The notes below the pieces were generated by a model. That model did not search any database, was not told the origin of the DNA, and was given only the letters and a program-made list of their open reading frames with translations. Both the position numbers and the translations under genes were made by a program. This document shows, piece after piece, positions 1 to 9,265 of a DNA stretch of 64,000 nt. Origin of the DNA: Prevotella sp. (GTDB lineage: Bacteria; Bacteroidota; Bacteroidia; Bacteroidales; Bacteroidaceae); NCBI GenBank assembly GCA_017413085.1, contig JAFPVC010000061.1, positions 62,001 to 126,000 of the forward strand, written 5' to 3'. Within the stretch, counting starts at the first letter, position 1. Every line of letters starts with the position of its first letter.

Positions 1-208
1 GCAAAGCCCAAAAAACAAACGAAAGATTTGTCAGTTTGTAATAAAATAAGTAATTTGCATGAAAATAACAATACTGGCATGACCCGCAGTCGGAGACATT
101 CAGAGGACATTCAACACCGACAGCAGCAAAGCCACTTGTCAGGTTGAACATCACCTTTTCCACTCCGCCTATGATGGGATAAAATTTTCCGATTTGAAGA
201 ATTTTCAT
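1..208 (-). pseudogene. 5' part of a GT4-like glycosyltransferase, apparently disrupted
   Basis: The reverse strand opens at 208 with about 34 residues typical of a GT4 glycosyltransferase N-terminus (MKILQIGKFYPIIGGVEKV, then a segment ending GVEC). Family members normally continue after this point with an acidic residue and a short hydrophobic strand. Here the reading changes abruptly into a Cys/Tyr/Phe-rich, AT-rich stretch that looks non-coding, although no stop codon occurs before the window edge. A second frame is also open over the same stretch. I infer that the gene is truncated or frameshifted near position 107, but the window edge prevents certainty. It may instead be an intact gene with an unusual N-terminal region. 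Confidence 0.45.
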
Positions 209-334
209 CTTATTGCTAATACAGCATCTGCAAAGTTAGTGATTTTCTTTTAGATTTCAAAGGAAATGCAACAAAAAAAGTCGCATTTTCTGTATGATGT
301 TACAAGAAAATGATAAAATAATTGCAAAAAATTT

Positions 335-363
335 TTGCCGTTACAAATTTTATCGTAACTTTG
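335..363 (+). promoter_or_regulatory. Bacteroidota-type promoter for the 410 gene
   Basis: A TTG at 335-337 lies 18 bp before TAACTTTG at 356-363, which matches the -7 consensus TAnnTTTG. The start codon follows about 47 bp downstream, a normal leader length. Confidence 0.7.
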
Positions 364-409
364 CATTGATAAACAAAATAACCAATAACTTAAAAGAAAG
401 GAAAATATC

Positions 410-1075
410 ATGAAGAAATTTTTTATGATTGCAGCAATGGCAGTAGCTACACTCACAGCTAACGCACAATACAGGGCTGGAACATGGAGCATCCAGCCGA
501 AAGTCGGTGTGACAATCACTTCTGTGACAAACCTGAACAACAACATCGGACCTATTATCGGAGCAGGAAGGGCTGAGTCCCAGACTTACGTAGGCGCAAC
601 AATCGGCGGTGAGGTTGAATACCAGATTGACAAACAGTTCAGCGTGGCAGCAGGCATAGGCTATATCATGCAGGGCAAGCAGTGGGATGACTATGTAAAT
701 GCCACAGGAAAGGTGAAAGACCTGAAGCTGGAACTTGGTTACGTTAATGTGCCTATTGTTTTGAACTACCAAATATTCAAGGGCTTTGCCGTTAAGGCTG
801 GTATGCAGTTCGCATTCCTTACCAATGCAAAGATGAAGGCCACTGAGGAAACCACAGGAAGGACGGAGTCTTACAGCGAGGATGTCAAGAGCCAAATGAG
901 TTCCTTTGACTTCTCAATCCCCGTGGGTGCATCTTACGAGTTCTCTAACCACATTATCATTGATGCACGCTACAACATCGGTGTTACGAAGGTCAACAAG
1001 GAGAGCGTTGCAGGTTACAGCGACTGCCACAACAGCGTATTACTCGCTACCGTGGGTTACAAGTTCAAAATGTAA
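410..1075 (+). CDS. Outer-membrane beta-barrel (porin-like) protein
   Basis: The 221-residue product begins with a clear signal peptide (cleavage after about residue 19, ANA-QY). It continues as alternating amphipathic strands rich in Gly, Tyr and Val, such as VGATIGGEVEYQ and FSVAAGIGYIM, and ends in an aromatic-rich strand (VGYKFKM). This is the pattern of small eight- to ten-stranded OMP_b-brl barrels of Bacteroidota. The exact ligand or role cannot be read from the sequence. It has its own promoter and is followed after 2-11 bp by a secreted propeller-like protein, so the two are probably co-transcribed. Confidence 0.8.
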   Translation: MKKFFMIAAMAVATLTANAQYRAGTWSIQPKVGVTITSVTNLNNNIGPIIGAGRAESQTYVGATIGGEVEYQIDKQFSVAAGIGYIMQGKQWDDYVNATGKVKDLKLELGYVNVPIVLNYQIFKGFAVKAGMQFAFLTNAKMKATEETTGRTESYSEDVKSQMSSFDFSIPVGASYEFSNHIIIDARYNIGVTKVNKESVAGYSDCHNSVLLATVGYKFKM

Positions 1076-1086
1076 TTATGCTTAAC

Positions 1087-2004
1087 ATGAACAGAATAAT
1101 AAAGATACTGACAGCATCAGCGATATGCCTGATGCTGTCAGTTGTGCTTTATGCGCAGAAGCACATGATGATAAAAAAATCGGGAGGCGGACAGACGGTT
1201 TACCCCAACCGTGACAATGTATTCAAGCCTGGATTCAAACTGTCGCCTGTAGGCACATTCGACAAGGCGAATGTGGAGGGACTGTTTTTCTTTCCTGTGC
1301 AGGCACCCGACTTCACCGGCCATGTGCTAAAACGCAACATGACACGAAAGCAGGTGTCGCTGCAGCAGGTGTCGTGCAGGGAAAACAATATCACCGACGA
1401 GAAAGAATGGGTGATAAACAATAACCTGACGCTCAGGGAACTGCCGGTGGAGACACCTATCGGCCAGTTCGGTCCGCGCTACAGTTATTACACCGGCGGC
1501 TATCTCGTCACGATATACGGTCCACACTACGGCGAGACTCTGAAGCTCGTCATCACCGACCTTGCCGAAACGCGACTCTATGCAGCATACGATTTCGAGA
1601 GTTTCCGCTATTCGCCAAAGACCACGCTGATGGGCAACACGCAGTGCATGCAGGATGTGATAATCGAGGGCAACGTCATGTACGTGTCCCACGGCTCAAG
1701 GAGTTACTCCGACGGTGCCGGCTACCAGACAGGTTACATCACTGCCTATGACTTGGAGAAGAATGAGATAATATGGACCACACAGCCCATGACATGCAAC
1801 TCCAGTTTCACAATCTATGGCAATTCAATCATCTGCGGCTACGGTTTCACCGCTGAGCCGGACAACCTTTACGTGCTCGACAAGTACAGCGGCCAGCGCG
1901 TGCATAAGTATCCTGTCAAGAAGATGGTGGAGCGCGTAGTGGTGAAAGATGGCAAGGCTTATGTGCGCACCTACAGCTATGACTACGTATTCAGCGTGAA
2001 GTAA
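1087..2004 (+). CDS. Secreted beta-propeller-like protein of unknown function
   Basis: This is a roughly 305-residue exported protein. An ATG at 1078 is also in frame, but the ATG at 1087 gives a cleaner signal peptide (MNRIIKILTASAICLMLSVV, cleaved near YAQ-K). The mature part carries repeated strand-turn-strand units with phrases like GYITAYDLEKNEIIW and NLYVLDKYSGQRVHKYP. These resemble PQQ- or BF3164-type propeller blades that describe a value and then a label. No catalytic motif is seen. It lies directly behind the 410 barrel gene, suggesting a barrel plus exported partner. A long hairpin after the stop codon probably ends the transcript. The family name is uncertain. Confidence 0.6.
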   Translation: MNRIIKILTASAICLMLSVVLYAQKHMMIKKSGGGQTVYPNRDNVFKPGFKLSPVGTFDKANVEGLFFFPVQAPDFTGHVLKRNMTRKQVSLQQVSCRENNITDEKEWVINNNLTLRELPVETPIGQFGPRYSYYTGGYLVTIYGPHYGETLKLVITDLAETRLYAAYDFESFRYSPKTTLMGNTQCMQDVIIEGNVMYVSHGSRSYSDGAGYQTGYITAYDLEKNEIIWTTQPMTCNSSFTIYGNSIICGYGFTAEPDNLYVLDKYSGQRVHKYPVKKMVERVVVKDGKAYVRTYSYDYVFSVK

Positions 2005-2034
2005 TATTTACAAAAAAAATGTATTTAACTGCCG

Positions 2035-2100
2035 ATTCCTTGCGATAGAAATCACCAAACTCTATTTTGGTCTCAAATATCGCAAGGAATTTTCATTTTT
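2035..2100 (+). terminator. Rho-independent terminator-like hairpin after the 1087 gene
   Basis: A perfect 13-bp inverted repeat (2035-2047 with 2078-2090) encloses a 30-nt loop that itself contains ACCAAA/TTTGGT. It is followed by TTTTCATTTTTTAT, so it is a plausible terminator for the + strand unit. Confidence 0.65.
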
Positions 2101-2162
2101 TATAACAAACTGATTTTCAGTACATCACAAAACTACACGCAGGCGTTTTAAGTCGTTTATGC

Positions 2163-2272
2163 TGTAATCGCTATGCTTTTACAGTGTAATCAAGTACCAA
2201 TTACACTGCAATCAGGCCTTTTTTACATTGCAATCAGGCCACTTTAGGAGTGTAATTAGGCCACTTTTACCC
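2163..2272. repeat. 22-bp-period intergenic array, copy A (five units)
   Basis: Five consecutive 22-nt units begin at 2163, 2185, 2207, 2229 and 2251. Four start TGYAATYA or close to it, and three share TGYAATYAGGCC. A sixth degenerate unit may follow. The array lies between two convergent genes, after a terminator hairpin. Arrays with the same period and motif occur at 9375-9440 and 26506-26593. The rest of the 2005-2567 gap holds two terminators and AT-rich sequence with no gene seen. Confidence 0.8.
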
Positions 2273-2472
2273 GAAAATCACTCAACCTGTGAGAAAACTA
2301 TTGGAAGATATTAGAATAAAATTGGTCAAAATTCCGAACGATTTACTTTTTTAGAAGTTTTTTTCCTTGCGTCATTTGTTCACAAAATTTTCCCACCATT
2401 TTCTATAAATTAATCTTATCGACATGCTGCTTCGTGGCAGGAACAGGTATACCCAAAAGTGTAAGAAATATA

Positions 2473-2531
2473 TGAGGAGCAACCCTTCTGGTTCTCGCTT
2501 GCTGCGGGTACCATCGGAGGGTTGCTCCTCA
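2473..2531 (-). terminator. Terminator after fabG
   Basis: A perfect 14-bp inverted repeat (2473-2486 with 2518-2531, TGAGGAGCAACCCT) is separated by 31 nt. It lies just downstream of the fabG stop codon. The U-tract is imperfect in this direction (ATATATTTCTT), so processing or bidirectional use is possible. Confidence 0.6.
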
Positions 2532-2567
2532 GTATTTTTATTGTCCTGGCGGCGTTGCCGGCACTCG

Positions 2568-3299
2568 TCAGGTGTAAAGTCCGCCGTTGATAGACACCAC
2601 CTCACCGGTGATGTATTGTGCCTTATCAGAAAGCAGGAAGCATACGAGGTCGGCAACTTCTTCTGGCTTACCGAAACGCTTGCATGGAACCTGTTGTTTC
2701 AGTGTGTCAACATCAAGGTCTTTTGTCATGTCGCTTTCGATGAAACCCGGTGCTACGGCATTGACAGTGACACTGCGTGCGGCAACCTCCTGTGCGAGGG
2801 CTTTTGTGGCACCGATGATACCAGCCTTTGTGGCACTGTAGTTGGTCTGGCCTGGCAGTCCTTTCAGGCCGGAAAGCGATGCCATGTTGACAATGCTTCC
2901 ACCGTGGCGGCGCATCATCATCTTTGGCAGAACCTTGCGAGTGACGTAGTAGAGAGCATTGAGCGAGGTATTGAGCACTGCATGCCAGTCTTCTGCCGGC
3001 ATCATAAACATCATGTTGTCGCGGCGTATGCCGGCATTGTTCACAAGATATGCAATATAGTCATCAGGGTGCTCTGCATCCCATTTGTCGACGGCGGCAT
3101 CCACTGCCTCCATGCAGCCGACATCACACTTCATAAGTTCGGCACTGACACCCTGCTGCTCGCAGAGGCTTTTCACCTCCTCAGCGGCAGCGTCGCTTGA
3201 CTGATAGTTGATGATTACCGGAATGCCTTGTTCTGCCAACTTGAGGCAAATGGCGCGGCCCAGTCCGCGTGAGCCTCCTGTAACTAATGCGTATTTCAT
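2568..3299 (-). CDS. fabG: 3-oxoacyl-ACP reductase family SDR
   Basis: This 243-residue short-chain dehydrogenase/reductase has the Rossmann motif TGGSRGLG at residues 7-14 and NNAG at 87-90. The catalytic residues are Ser141, Tyr154 and Lys158 (YSATK), and the protein ends with the GEVVSINGG strand typical of FabG. FabG reduces 3-oxoacyl-ACP with NADPH in the cytoplasm during fatty-acid elongation. The gene starts only 2 bp after the stop of the pectate lyase gene, so the two are almost certainly co-transcribed, which is an odd pairing. A paralogue with another 3-oxo substrate, for example a sugar-acid intermediate, cannot be excluded. Confidence 0.85.
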   Translation of the reverse strand: MKYALVTGGSRGLGRAICLKLAEQGIPVIINYQSSDAAAEEVKSLCEQQGVSAELMKCDVGCMEAVDAAVDKWDAEHPDDYIAYLVNNAGIRRDNMMFMMPAEDWHAVLNTSLNALYYVTRKVLPKMMMRRHGGSIVNMASLSGLKGLPGQTNYSATKAGIIGATKALAQEVAARSVTVNAVAPGFIESDMTKDLDVDTLKQQVPCKRFGKPEEVADLVCFLLSDKAQYITGEVVSINGGLYT

Positions 3300-3301
3300 A
3301 T

Positions 3302-5149
3302 TTATAATTCTTTTCCTACGGCATCGAATGTCTTGCCGTTCTTGTTTATTGTGAGTTTGTTGTTTTTAATGTACTTGATTGGTTTGCCGTTGGTCGCATC
3401 AATGGCATAAACTTTCTCCACGCCGGTGGTTTCTACAGTATATACGGTGATGATGAGACATGTTTGCTTTCCGCCGAGGACGAAAGGCAGCGAGCCTGTG
3501 GCAGGAGTGTTTAATGTTATGGTCTGTGTGGTGTATATACCATCACTTTCTGCTGTTTCTTTCTGAGGAAAGACATAGTCTGTCGTGCTATAGTTTACAC
3601 CGTTAAGGCTACTTATGTAGGAGTTGGTGCCGGTATAGTTGTCATAGCCGTAGAAGGTAACTTTTGTTACAGCCGTATTTGCAGGAATATTAATGGTATA
3701 TGTTACACCTTGCGTATATTTCACGGTATTGTTCTTGCCTGTACTGTAATTTTTAGAACCATTGTTGTTACCTATGCTAAATCCATCTTTGAAATTATAT
3801 AAAGCGCCAGTATTTGTACCTGTGTTCGTTCCATTAGACAGTTCGTATGCAGTCGCATCGCTGGCATTGTTGATGATGTCCATCTTCTGTTTCCATGCAG
3901 GATACTCGGTGTGGATGGTCTTGTAGCACCATGAACCGAGGAACTGGTATTTCGTGCGGCGCAGTGCGTTGAGCGATGTAGGAACCTCGCAGCCTTTCCA
4001 GTCAGTGATGGAATCGGCATCCTCATAGTTGTAAAGGAAACGATAGTAGAGGTGCTGTATTGTGTCGGCATAGATGGAATAGATGGGCTGGTAGGCCTTG
4101 GTGGCATCGTATGAGTTCTTGGCTATCTCATACTCGGTATAGGTGTATGTGGTGCCGTTCTGTGTGTAACTGCGCTTCTTGTTGCGGTTCTGGAGCTTGG
4201 TGAACAGCTTGTTATAAATCTTTCGCCCGCTCTCGCCACCAATTTGTATAAAGCGTGCCCATAGCGCACTGCCCGTTGCGCTGACTACTCGACGGTCTGC
4301 TTCGTTGTTGGTGTTGGTGAAGTCCTCAACTTTTGCGTTGTCCATGTATTTATGGTTGTCGAGCCACTCAATGGCGGTGGTGATGGTGTTCTGCAACTCC
4401 TCTGACGGGTTCTCTACACTCATGAGAAACGAAAGCAGCGCAGCCGATTCGTAGCCGCTGATGGAAGGCAACTCATGCGGACGCCCTTCAGTAGGAAGGT
4501 AGTCTATGGTGTCGTGCTGTGCGCACCATGCGGCAGGCGTGCCGTTGTCGTCAACCTGACACTTGATGATACACTGCAGGCCACGGTCGAAGGCAGACTT
4601 ACACTTCTCGCGTGTGGCCTCATCGGCAATGTCGGCGAAGTCGCCTTTGTTCTCATATATATCACGCAGTATCTTCATCACATTGGTGAAGAGGTCATCA
4701 TTAAACGTGATGTAGTCCTGATACGAACCGCCGCCAGAGCGTGGCCAGTACTGCCCCCAGCCGCCCACTTTCATCTGTGCATTGAGCACCATGCGGAGGG
4801 CTGTGTTGAAAGAAGTCTTGTATTTCTCCACCTTGGTGCCCTGATACACTTTGGCAAGGAAACGCATCTCACGTGTGGTAGCCACATTGTCAAGACACGA
4901 GTGCTCGCTTTTCTTTCCTTTCTCCGTATTGATTTCCGCATCAGTCATAGTGTTGATTTCAAGGTTCTTCATCCATCCGCCGGAATTCTTCTGTATGGAC
5001 AACACCTTGTCGGCTATGGTCTGTGCCTCAGCCGTGGCATACCACGACGCATCCACGCCTTTTCCTATGCACATGTCATTCCAACTCACAGCTCCTGCCG
5101 TAAGACACAATGCCATAAAGGCAAAAATAGAAAACAATGTCTTTTTCAT
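3302..5149 (-). CDS. Secreted pectate lyase, PL10-like
   Basis: The 615-residue exported enzyme has a signal peptide (residues 1-20). Its catalytic region carries the PL10 pectate lyase pattern: GGW at 57-59, DNVAT at 87-91, GGWGQYWP at 129-136, ITFND at 147-151, KCQ at 196-198, AWCAQHD at 207-213 and SGYES at 231-235. PL10 enzymes cleave polygalacturonate by beta-elimination using calcium. The catalytic part ends near residue 440. It is followed by a beta-rich, Asn/Thr-rich region that may bind carbohydrate and a short C-terminal segment (VEKVYAIDATNGKPIKYI) resembling the tails of secreted Prevotella enzymes. It lies upstream of fabG and downstream of the YfhO gene on the same strand, with no strong promoter in the 63-bp gap. 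Confidence 0.85.
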   Translation of the reverse strand: MKKTLFSIFAFMALCLTAGAVSWNDMCIGKGVDASWYATAEAQTIADKVLSIQKNSGGWMKNLEINTMTDAEINTEKGKKSEHSCLDNVATTREMRFLAKVYQGTKVEKYKTSFNTALRMVLNAQMKVGGWGQYWPRSGGGSYQDYITFNDDLFTNVMKILRDIYENKGDFADIADEATREKCKSAFDRGLQCIIKCQVDDNGTPAAWCAQHDTIDYLPTEGRPHELPSISGYESAALLSFLMSVENPSEELQNTITTAIEWLDNHKYMDNAKVEDFTNTNNEADRRVVSATGSALWARFIQIGGESGRKIYNKLFTKLQNRNKKRSYTQNGTTYTYTEYEIAKNSYDATKAYQPIYSIYADTIQHLYYRFLYNYEDADSITDWKGCEVPTSLNALRRTKYQFLGSWCYKTIHTEYPAWKQKMDIINNASDATAYELSNGTNTGTNTGALYNFKDGFSIGNNNGSKNYSTGKNNTVKYTQGVTYTINIPANTAVTKVTFYGYDNYTGTNSYISSLNGVNYSTTDYVFPQKETAESDGIYTTQTITLNTPATGSLPFVLGGKQTCLIITVYTVETTGVEKVYAIDATNGKPIKYIKNNKLTINKNGKTFDAVGKEL

Positions 5150-5212
5150 GATTGATTTACGATCTTATTAGTACTATGTTCTAACGATTCTGATAGTACA
5201 GTAGCATACAAC

Positions 5213-7738
5213 CTACTTCTTCTCCGTTTTCCCAGCATCATTTTTTTTCCTTAGCGACATGACTATCGAGAACAACACAGCCAAGGCAAGCAATGCCAGT
5301 GAAACATAAGCCAGCGTCTCGGTAGCAGCCAGCGACTTCGGACGGAACTCAAGCACCACTTTGTGCTTACCCTGAGGCATGTTAACGGCACGCAGCACAT
5401 AGTTCACCCTGCCTACTTCAACGGGTTTTCCGTCTACGGTACAAGTCCAACCGGGATAATATATCTCAGAGAACACTACCACGCCGCCATTCTTTGAATC
5501 CACATCGTAATGCAGTTCGTTCGGCTCATACTTCGTTATCTTCACTACCGATGAAGAGTCCTGCGCCTGGCTCTTGCCAAGAACAGTCTCAAACTGTTTG
5601 TCGGCTACCGCAACCTTATGCAGGTCTACAGTAGAAAGCGCATCCAGTTCCTTATTGGCATTATCCACATACTGCACCTCGCCTACGAACCATGCATTGC
5701 CCATGGCATACGGGTTCTGCAGCGGCATCGTCTTGCCCTCCTGCAACGGCAGGATGAGATACTTGGTGTTAAGCATGTTAAGCACCGGCATCAGGCTGTC
5801 GCCCTTTACCTGCGCCATGTCACCCTGTGCATCAGCTATAGCCTTGAAGCCCTGCTGCATCTCCTTTGATATGTGAGCCTCAACCAACTCTTGATAACGA
5901 CGCAGCTTAGCAGCATGGTAACCGCCTATCGACTTGTGGAAGAAGCTGGTCTCGTTTTCATTAAATGTGTTGGAAGCGAGATTGAGCACACGATAGTCAA
6001 GCGACTTGTCTTGCAGAATCAACTGGTCTGTCTCTGTCGGCTCAACGGGAGCTGTACGCAGAGTGTTGCTGACAAACATGTCGTCGTTGAGGTAGCGTTT
6101 GTTGACCTGCCACATTTCAACGAGACACACGCCTGCTATCAGGCACACCGTAACCACTGCACTCATCTTCTTGAAGCGATACAGCAACAGGGCTGCCGTG
6201 CACAGCACTATGATGAAGAACGAGCGCCAGCAGTCGCTTACGAATGTTGAAACGCGTATCTCCACAAGGTTGGCAAGCAGCGGCTGAAGCTGTTCCTGCG
6301 GTATCCCACTGAGCGCACGCTGCTCTGCCGACGACACGAACGAGTCGAAGAAGAGCGTCGGCGCAATGGCAAAGAGCAGTGCAATGCCAGCGGTCAGGCC
6401 AAAACTTACATACAGCCAGTTTACCTTCTTGCCGCGAACCGTAGCCTTCACGCAGTCGGGATTATCAATGACCTTTTTCAGCGCAAGCATACCGAGCAAC
6501 GGCATAGTAAACTCAGCAATAACGAGGATAGATGCCACCGTGCGGAACTTCGCATACATCGGTACGTAGTCTATAAACAGGTTAGTGAACCACATCATGT
6601 TATGTCCCCAAGACAGCATGATGCTCAGCACCGTGGCAGCAAGCAAAGCCCACTTTACAGATCCCTTGACGATAAACAGCCCCAGGATAAACAGCATTAC
6701 GACAAACGCTCCTACATAGACAGGACCTGACGTTCCTGGCTGTTCGCCCCAGTACTGTCCCATCTGCTGGTAGATTTGCATATACATAGGGTCGGCCTTA
6801 GTCTCTGCCGCAGCACACTGGCTGACGGTCGACATCGACGAGCCGCCCTTGGTATTCGGCACGAGCAGCGTCCATGTTTCGTCAATGCCATAGCTCCACT
6901 GAGTGATATAGTCACGGTCAAGTCCGCTCGAGGTCTGGTTGGCGGTATTCTGCTTCACCAGTTCACTCTTGCCGCGCATCGACTCTTTCTGATACTCCCA
7001 CGTATGGTAGAGGTTCGACACGTTGGCAAGCACGCCGAGCAATCCACCCACGATGCACACCGCACTGGCTTTCATGAAGTGGGCCATGCGCTTATGCCTA
7101 AGTGCACTGACAAGGAAGCCGAGCACGAGGAAGAAGACAATGAAGAGATAATAATATGTCATCTGCACGTGGTTGGCATTTATCTCAAATGCGGTGAACA
7201 CACCCGTAACAGCAAGACCTGCGAGATACCTGCCGCGATAGGCGAGCAATATGCCGGCAATCATCGGCGGCAGATAGGCCAGCGCAACGACCTTCCATAT
7301 ATGACCGGCAGCAATGATGATGAAGAAATAACTGCTGAACGCCCACACTACCGCACCAAGCGTAGCAAGATACCAGCGGAAGTCGAACGCACGGAGCAGT
7401 ATATAGAAACCAAGCAGATAAACAAAGACATACCACACATTCTCAGGCAGCCACAGATGATAGGCATCCATGACGTATTTCAAACTGTGACCCGACTCAT
7501 ACGACGGAGCCGACTGATATGTAGGCATACCGCCAAAGACGGCATTTGTCCAGCGAGTGGTCTCGCCGGTGCGCTCCTTGTATTCACGCGCCTCTTCGCC
7601 CATGCCGCGTCCGGCAGACGAATCATGGCGATAGAGAATGCGGCCCTCAATGTCGGCCGGATAGAAATAAGCAAACGAAATGACTGCAAATAGCAATACC
7701 ACGAGCAAATCGGGCAGCAGTTTCTTAATTGTATTCAC
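5213..7738 (-). CDS. YfhO-family polytopic membrane protein
   Basis: The 841-residue protein has about a dozen hydrophobic segments, beginning with LLVVLLFAVISFAYFYP, and a long extracytoplasmic part between residues ~540 and 790. Conserved YfhO features are present: the early RHDS motif, the FGGMPTY stretch and a late region (IYYPGWTCTVDGKPV) followed by a final transmembrane helix. YfhO proteins are GT-C-like membrane proteins linked to glycosylation of envelope polymers; the substrate here is unknown. It has a well-formed promoter upstream and could read through into the lyase and fabG genes. Confidence 0.85.
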   Translation of the reverse strand: MNTIKKLLPDLLVVLLFAVISFAYFYPADIEGRILYRHDSSAGRGMGEEAREYKERTGETTRWTNAVFGGMPTYQSAPSYESGHSLKYVMDAYHLWLPENVWYVFVYLLGFYILLRAFDFRWYLATLGAVVWAFSSYFFIIIAAGHIWKVVALAYLPPMIAGILLAYRGRYLAGLAVTGVFTAFEINANHVQMTYYYLFIVFFLVLGFLVSALRHKRMAHFMKASAVCIVGGLLGVLANVSNLYHTWEYQKESMRGKSELVKQNTANQTSSGLDRDYITQWSYGIDETWTLLVPNTKGGSSMSTVSQCAAAETKADPMYMQIYQQMGQYWGEQPGTSGPVYVGAFVVMLFILGLFIVKGSVKWALLAATVLSIMLSWGHNMMWFTNLFIDYVPMYAKFRTVASILVIAEFTMPLLGMLALKKVIDNPDCVKATVRGKKVNWLYVSFGLTAGIALLFAIAPTLFFDSFVSSAEQRALSGIPQEQLQPLLANLVEIRVSTFVSDCWRSFFIIVLCTAALLLYRFKKMSAVVTVCLIAGVCLVEMWQVNKRYLNDDMFVSNTLRTAPVEPTETDQLILQDKSLDYRVLNLASNTFNENETSFFHKSIGGYHAAKLRRYQELVEAHISKEMQQGFKAIADAQGDMAQVKGDSLMPVLNMLNTKYLILPLQEGKTMPLQNPYAMGNAWFVGEVQYVDNANKELDALSTVDLHKVAVADKQFETVLGKSQAQDSSSVVKITKYEPNELHYDVDSKNGGVVVFSEIYYPGWTCTVDGKPVEVGRVNYVLRAVNMPQGKHKVVLEFRPKSLAATETLAYVSLALLALAVLFSIVMSLRKKNDAGKTEKK

Positions 7739-7821
7739 GATTAATGATATTGATGATTGATTTGTTTTACTATATATATATAATGTGTATATTCGCTACT
7801 ATTAATGCTGCAAAAGCAATG

Positions 7822-7851
7822 CAAAGTTACGAAAAAAACATCAATACTCAA
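7822..7851 (-). promoter_or_regulatory. Promoter for the YfhO gene
   Basis: On the minus strand TTG (7849-7851) is followed after exactly 19 bp by TAACTTTG (7822-7829). The predicted leader is about 75 nt. The rest of the 7739-8038 gap is AT-rich and also holds the ompA promoter. Confidence 0.75.
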
Positions 7852-7921
7852 TAGTTTAATCAACGATACTTGATAATTATCAAGAAAAACAAAACAAAAC
7901 ACTTTGAAGAATGTAAAAGTT

Positions 7922-7952
7922 TTGTAGATTTCAAAGGTTTATAGTAATTTTG
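7922..7952 (+). promoter_or_regulatory. Promoter for the ompA-like gene
   Basis: A TTG at 7922-7924 and TAATTTTG at 7945-7952 with a 20-bp spacer match the Bacteroidota consensus. The leader to the ATG at 8039 is about 75-80 nt and AT-rich, as often seen for abundant outer-membrane proteins. Confidence 0.7.
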
Positions 7953-8038
7953 CACCCGAAACAGTATGGTCAGAAATCTAACTGATTTAGTATTGCAAAG
8001 ATAATTATTAACAACATTTTTTATTTATTAATTAATCA

Positions 8039-9205
8039 ATGAAAAAGATTGCAATGTTTATCGCAGCTGCTGCCATGGTAGCAACTGCAAGCGCTGAGCC
8101 AAGAACTGTAATCACAGCTTCTAAGGCACAGGACAATGTTTACGTTGGTGTAAACGGCGGTGCCATCACTGCTCTTAAGGGCGAGAGTTCAATGAAGGCC
8201 TTCACACCTAACTTCGGTGTTCGTGTAGGTAAGAACTTCACTACTGTTCTCGGTCTTGCTATTGAAGGTACAGCTTACTTCAACCCATTCGGAAACAACA
8301 GCCAGTACAAAGTATCTAAGACTATCGTTCAGGGTGTTGACGTTAACCTCCTCGGTACTGCTAACCTGATGAACCTCTTCGCAGGTTACAATGGTCAGCC
8401 ACGTGACTTCGAAATCATCGCTCTCGGTGGCTTCGGTTGGACTCACAAATTCGGAACTGGTGTTTCTGGCAAGTATGCTAACGGCCTGAACACTCGCCTT
8501 GCTCTTGACTTCGCTTACAACTTCGGCGCTGACAAGCAGTGGCAGCTTTACCTCGAGCCTTCTATCGAGTGGGCTAACATGGCAAACTACATGGAGTTCA
8601 AGTACAACGTACGTGAGGCTGGTGTTGGCCTGAAGGCTGGTGTGAACTACAAGTTCAAGACCTCTAACGGCACAAGCAACTTCGCTGTTGAGCAGCTCCG
8701 CGACCAGTCAGAGATCGACGCTCTGAACGCTAAGATCAACGCTGCACGTTCTGAGGCTGACGCTGCTAAGGCTGCTGCTGCCGCTAAGGACGCTCAGATT
8801 GCTCAGCTGAAGAAGGCTCTTGCTGACTGCGAGGCTAAGCCAGCTGTAGTTAAGAAGGAGACCAAGACTGAGGCTTACATGCCACCAGTTGTGTTCCAGG
8901 TTGGTAAGTCTGTTATCGACAAGAACCAGCAGCAGACTGTTGACCTCATCGCTAAGTACATGAAGAAGAACGCTAACGCTAAGCTCGAGATTTCTGGCTA
9001 CGCTTCACCAGAAGGTGACGCTGCTAAGAACCAGGCTCTCTCTGAGGCTCGTGCTAACTCTGTTAAGGACATGCTCGTTAAGAAGTACAAGATCGCTGCA
9101 AACCGCATCACTACCGTTGGTAAGGGTGTTATGGTTGGCGAGGGTGCTGACGACATCGAGGCTGAGTTCAAGCGTATCGCTCTGTTCAAGGATCTGAGCA
9201 AGTAA
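8039..9205 (+). CDS. OmpA-family porin with peptidoglycan-binding domain
   Basis: The 388-residue product has a signal peptide (cleaved near ASA-EP), an N-terminal beta-barrel to about residue 215 and an Ala/Lys-rich coiled coil at ~225-265 (AKINAARSEADAAKAAAAAK). The C-terminal OmpA domain runs from ~280 to 385 with VFQVGKSVIDKNQQQTVD and the motif GYASPEGDAAKNQALSEARA, whose Asp and Arg contact diaminopimelate in this family. It anchors the outer membrane to peptidoglycan. Codon use is strongly biased (GCT, AAG, CTC, AAC) compared with its neighbours, implying very high expression. A strong terminator follows. Confidence 0.93.
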   Translation: MKKIAMFIAAAAMVATASAEPRTVITASKAQDNVYVGVNGGAITALKGESSMKAFTPNFGVRVGKNFTTVLGLAIEGTAYFNPFGNNSQYKVSKTIVQGVDVNLLGTANLMNLFAGYNGQPRDFEIIALGGFGWTHKFGTGVSGKYANGLNTRLALDFAYNFGADKQWQLYLEPSIEWANMANYMEFKYNVREAGVGLKAGVNYKFKTSNGTSNFAVEQLRDQSEIDALNAKINAARSEADAAKAAAAAKDAQIAQLKKALADCEAKPAVVKKETKTEAYMPPVVFQVGKSVIDKNQQQTVDLIAKYMKKNANAKLEISGYASPEGDAAKNQALSEARANSVKDMLVKKYKIAANRITTVGKGVMVGEGADDIEAEFKRIALFKDLSK

Positions 9206-9265
9206 TCCAAGGTTATCTGATTTTATACTACCTTTTATAGATAATCCAATTGGATAAAAATACAG

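Noticed and set aside
2163-2272. CRISPR-like array
   Set aside because: The units are contiguous 22-mers without spacers, degenerate, and no cas genes are present.
2424-3200. Long + strand ORF opposite fabG
   Set aside because: It is antisense to a clear FabG and has no family signature of its own; it arises from codon bias on the other strand.
5160-5205. Terminator between the YfhO and pectate lyase genes
   Set aside because: Only a 7-bp GTACTAT/ATAGTAC stem without a T-run is present, too weak to call.
6776-7693. 305-codon + strand ORF opposite the YfhO gene
   Set aside because: The composition is His/Arg-rich and without domain features, typical of an antisense shadow of a membrane-protein gene.
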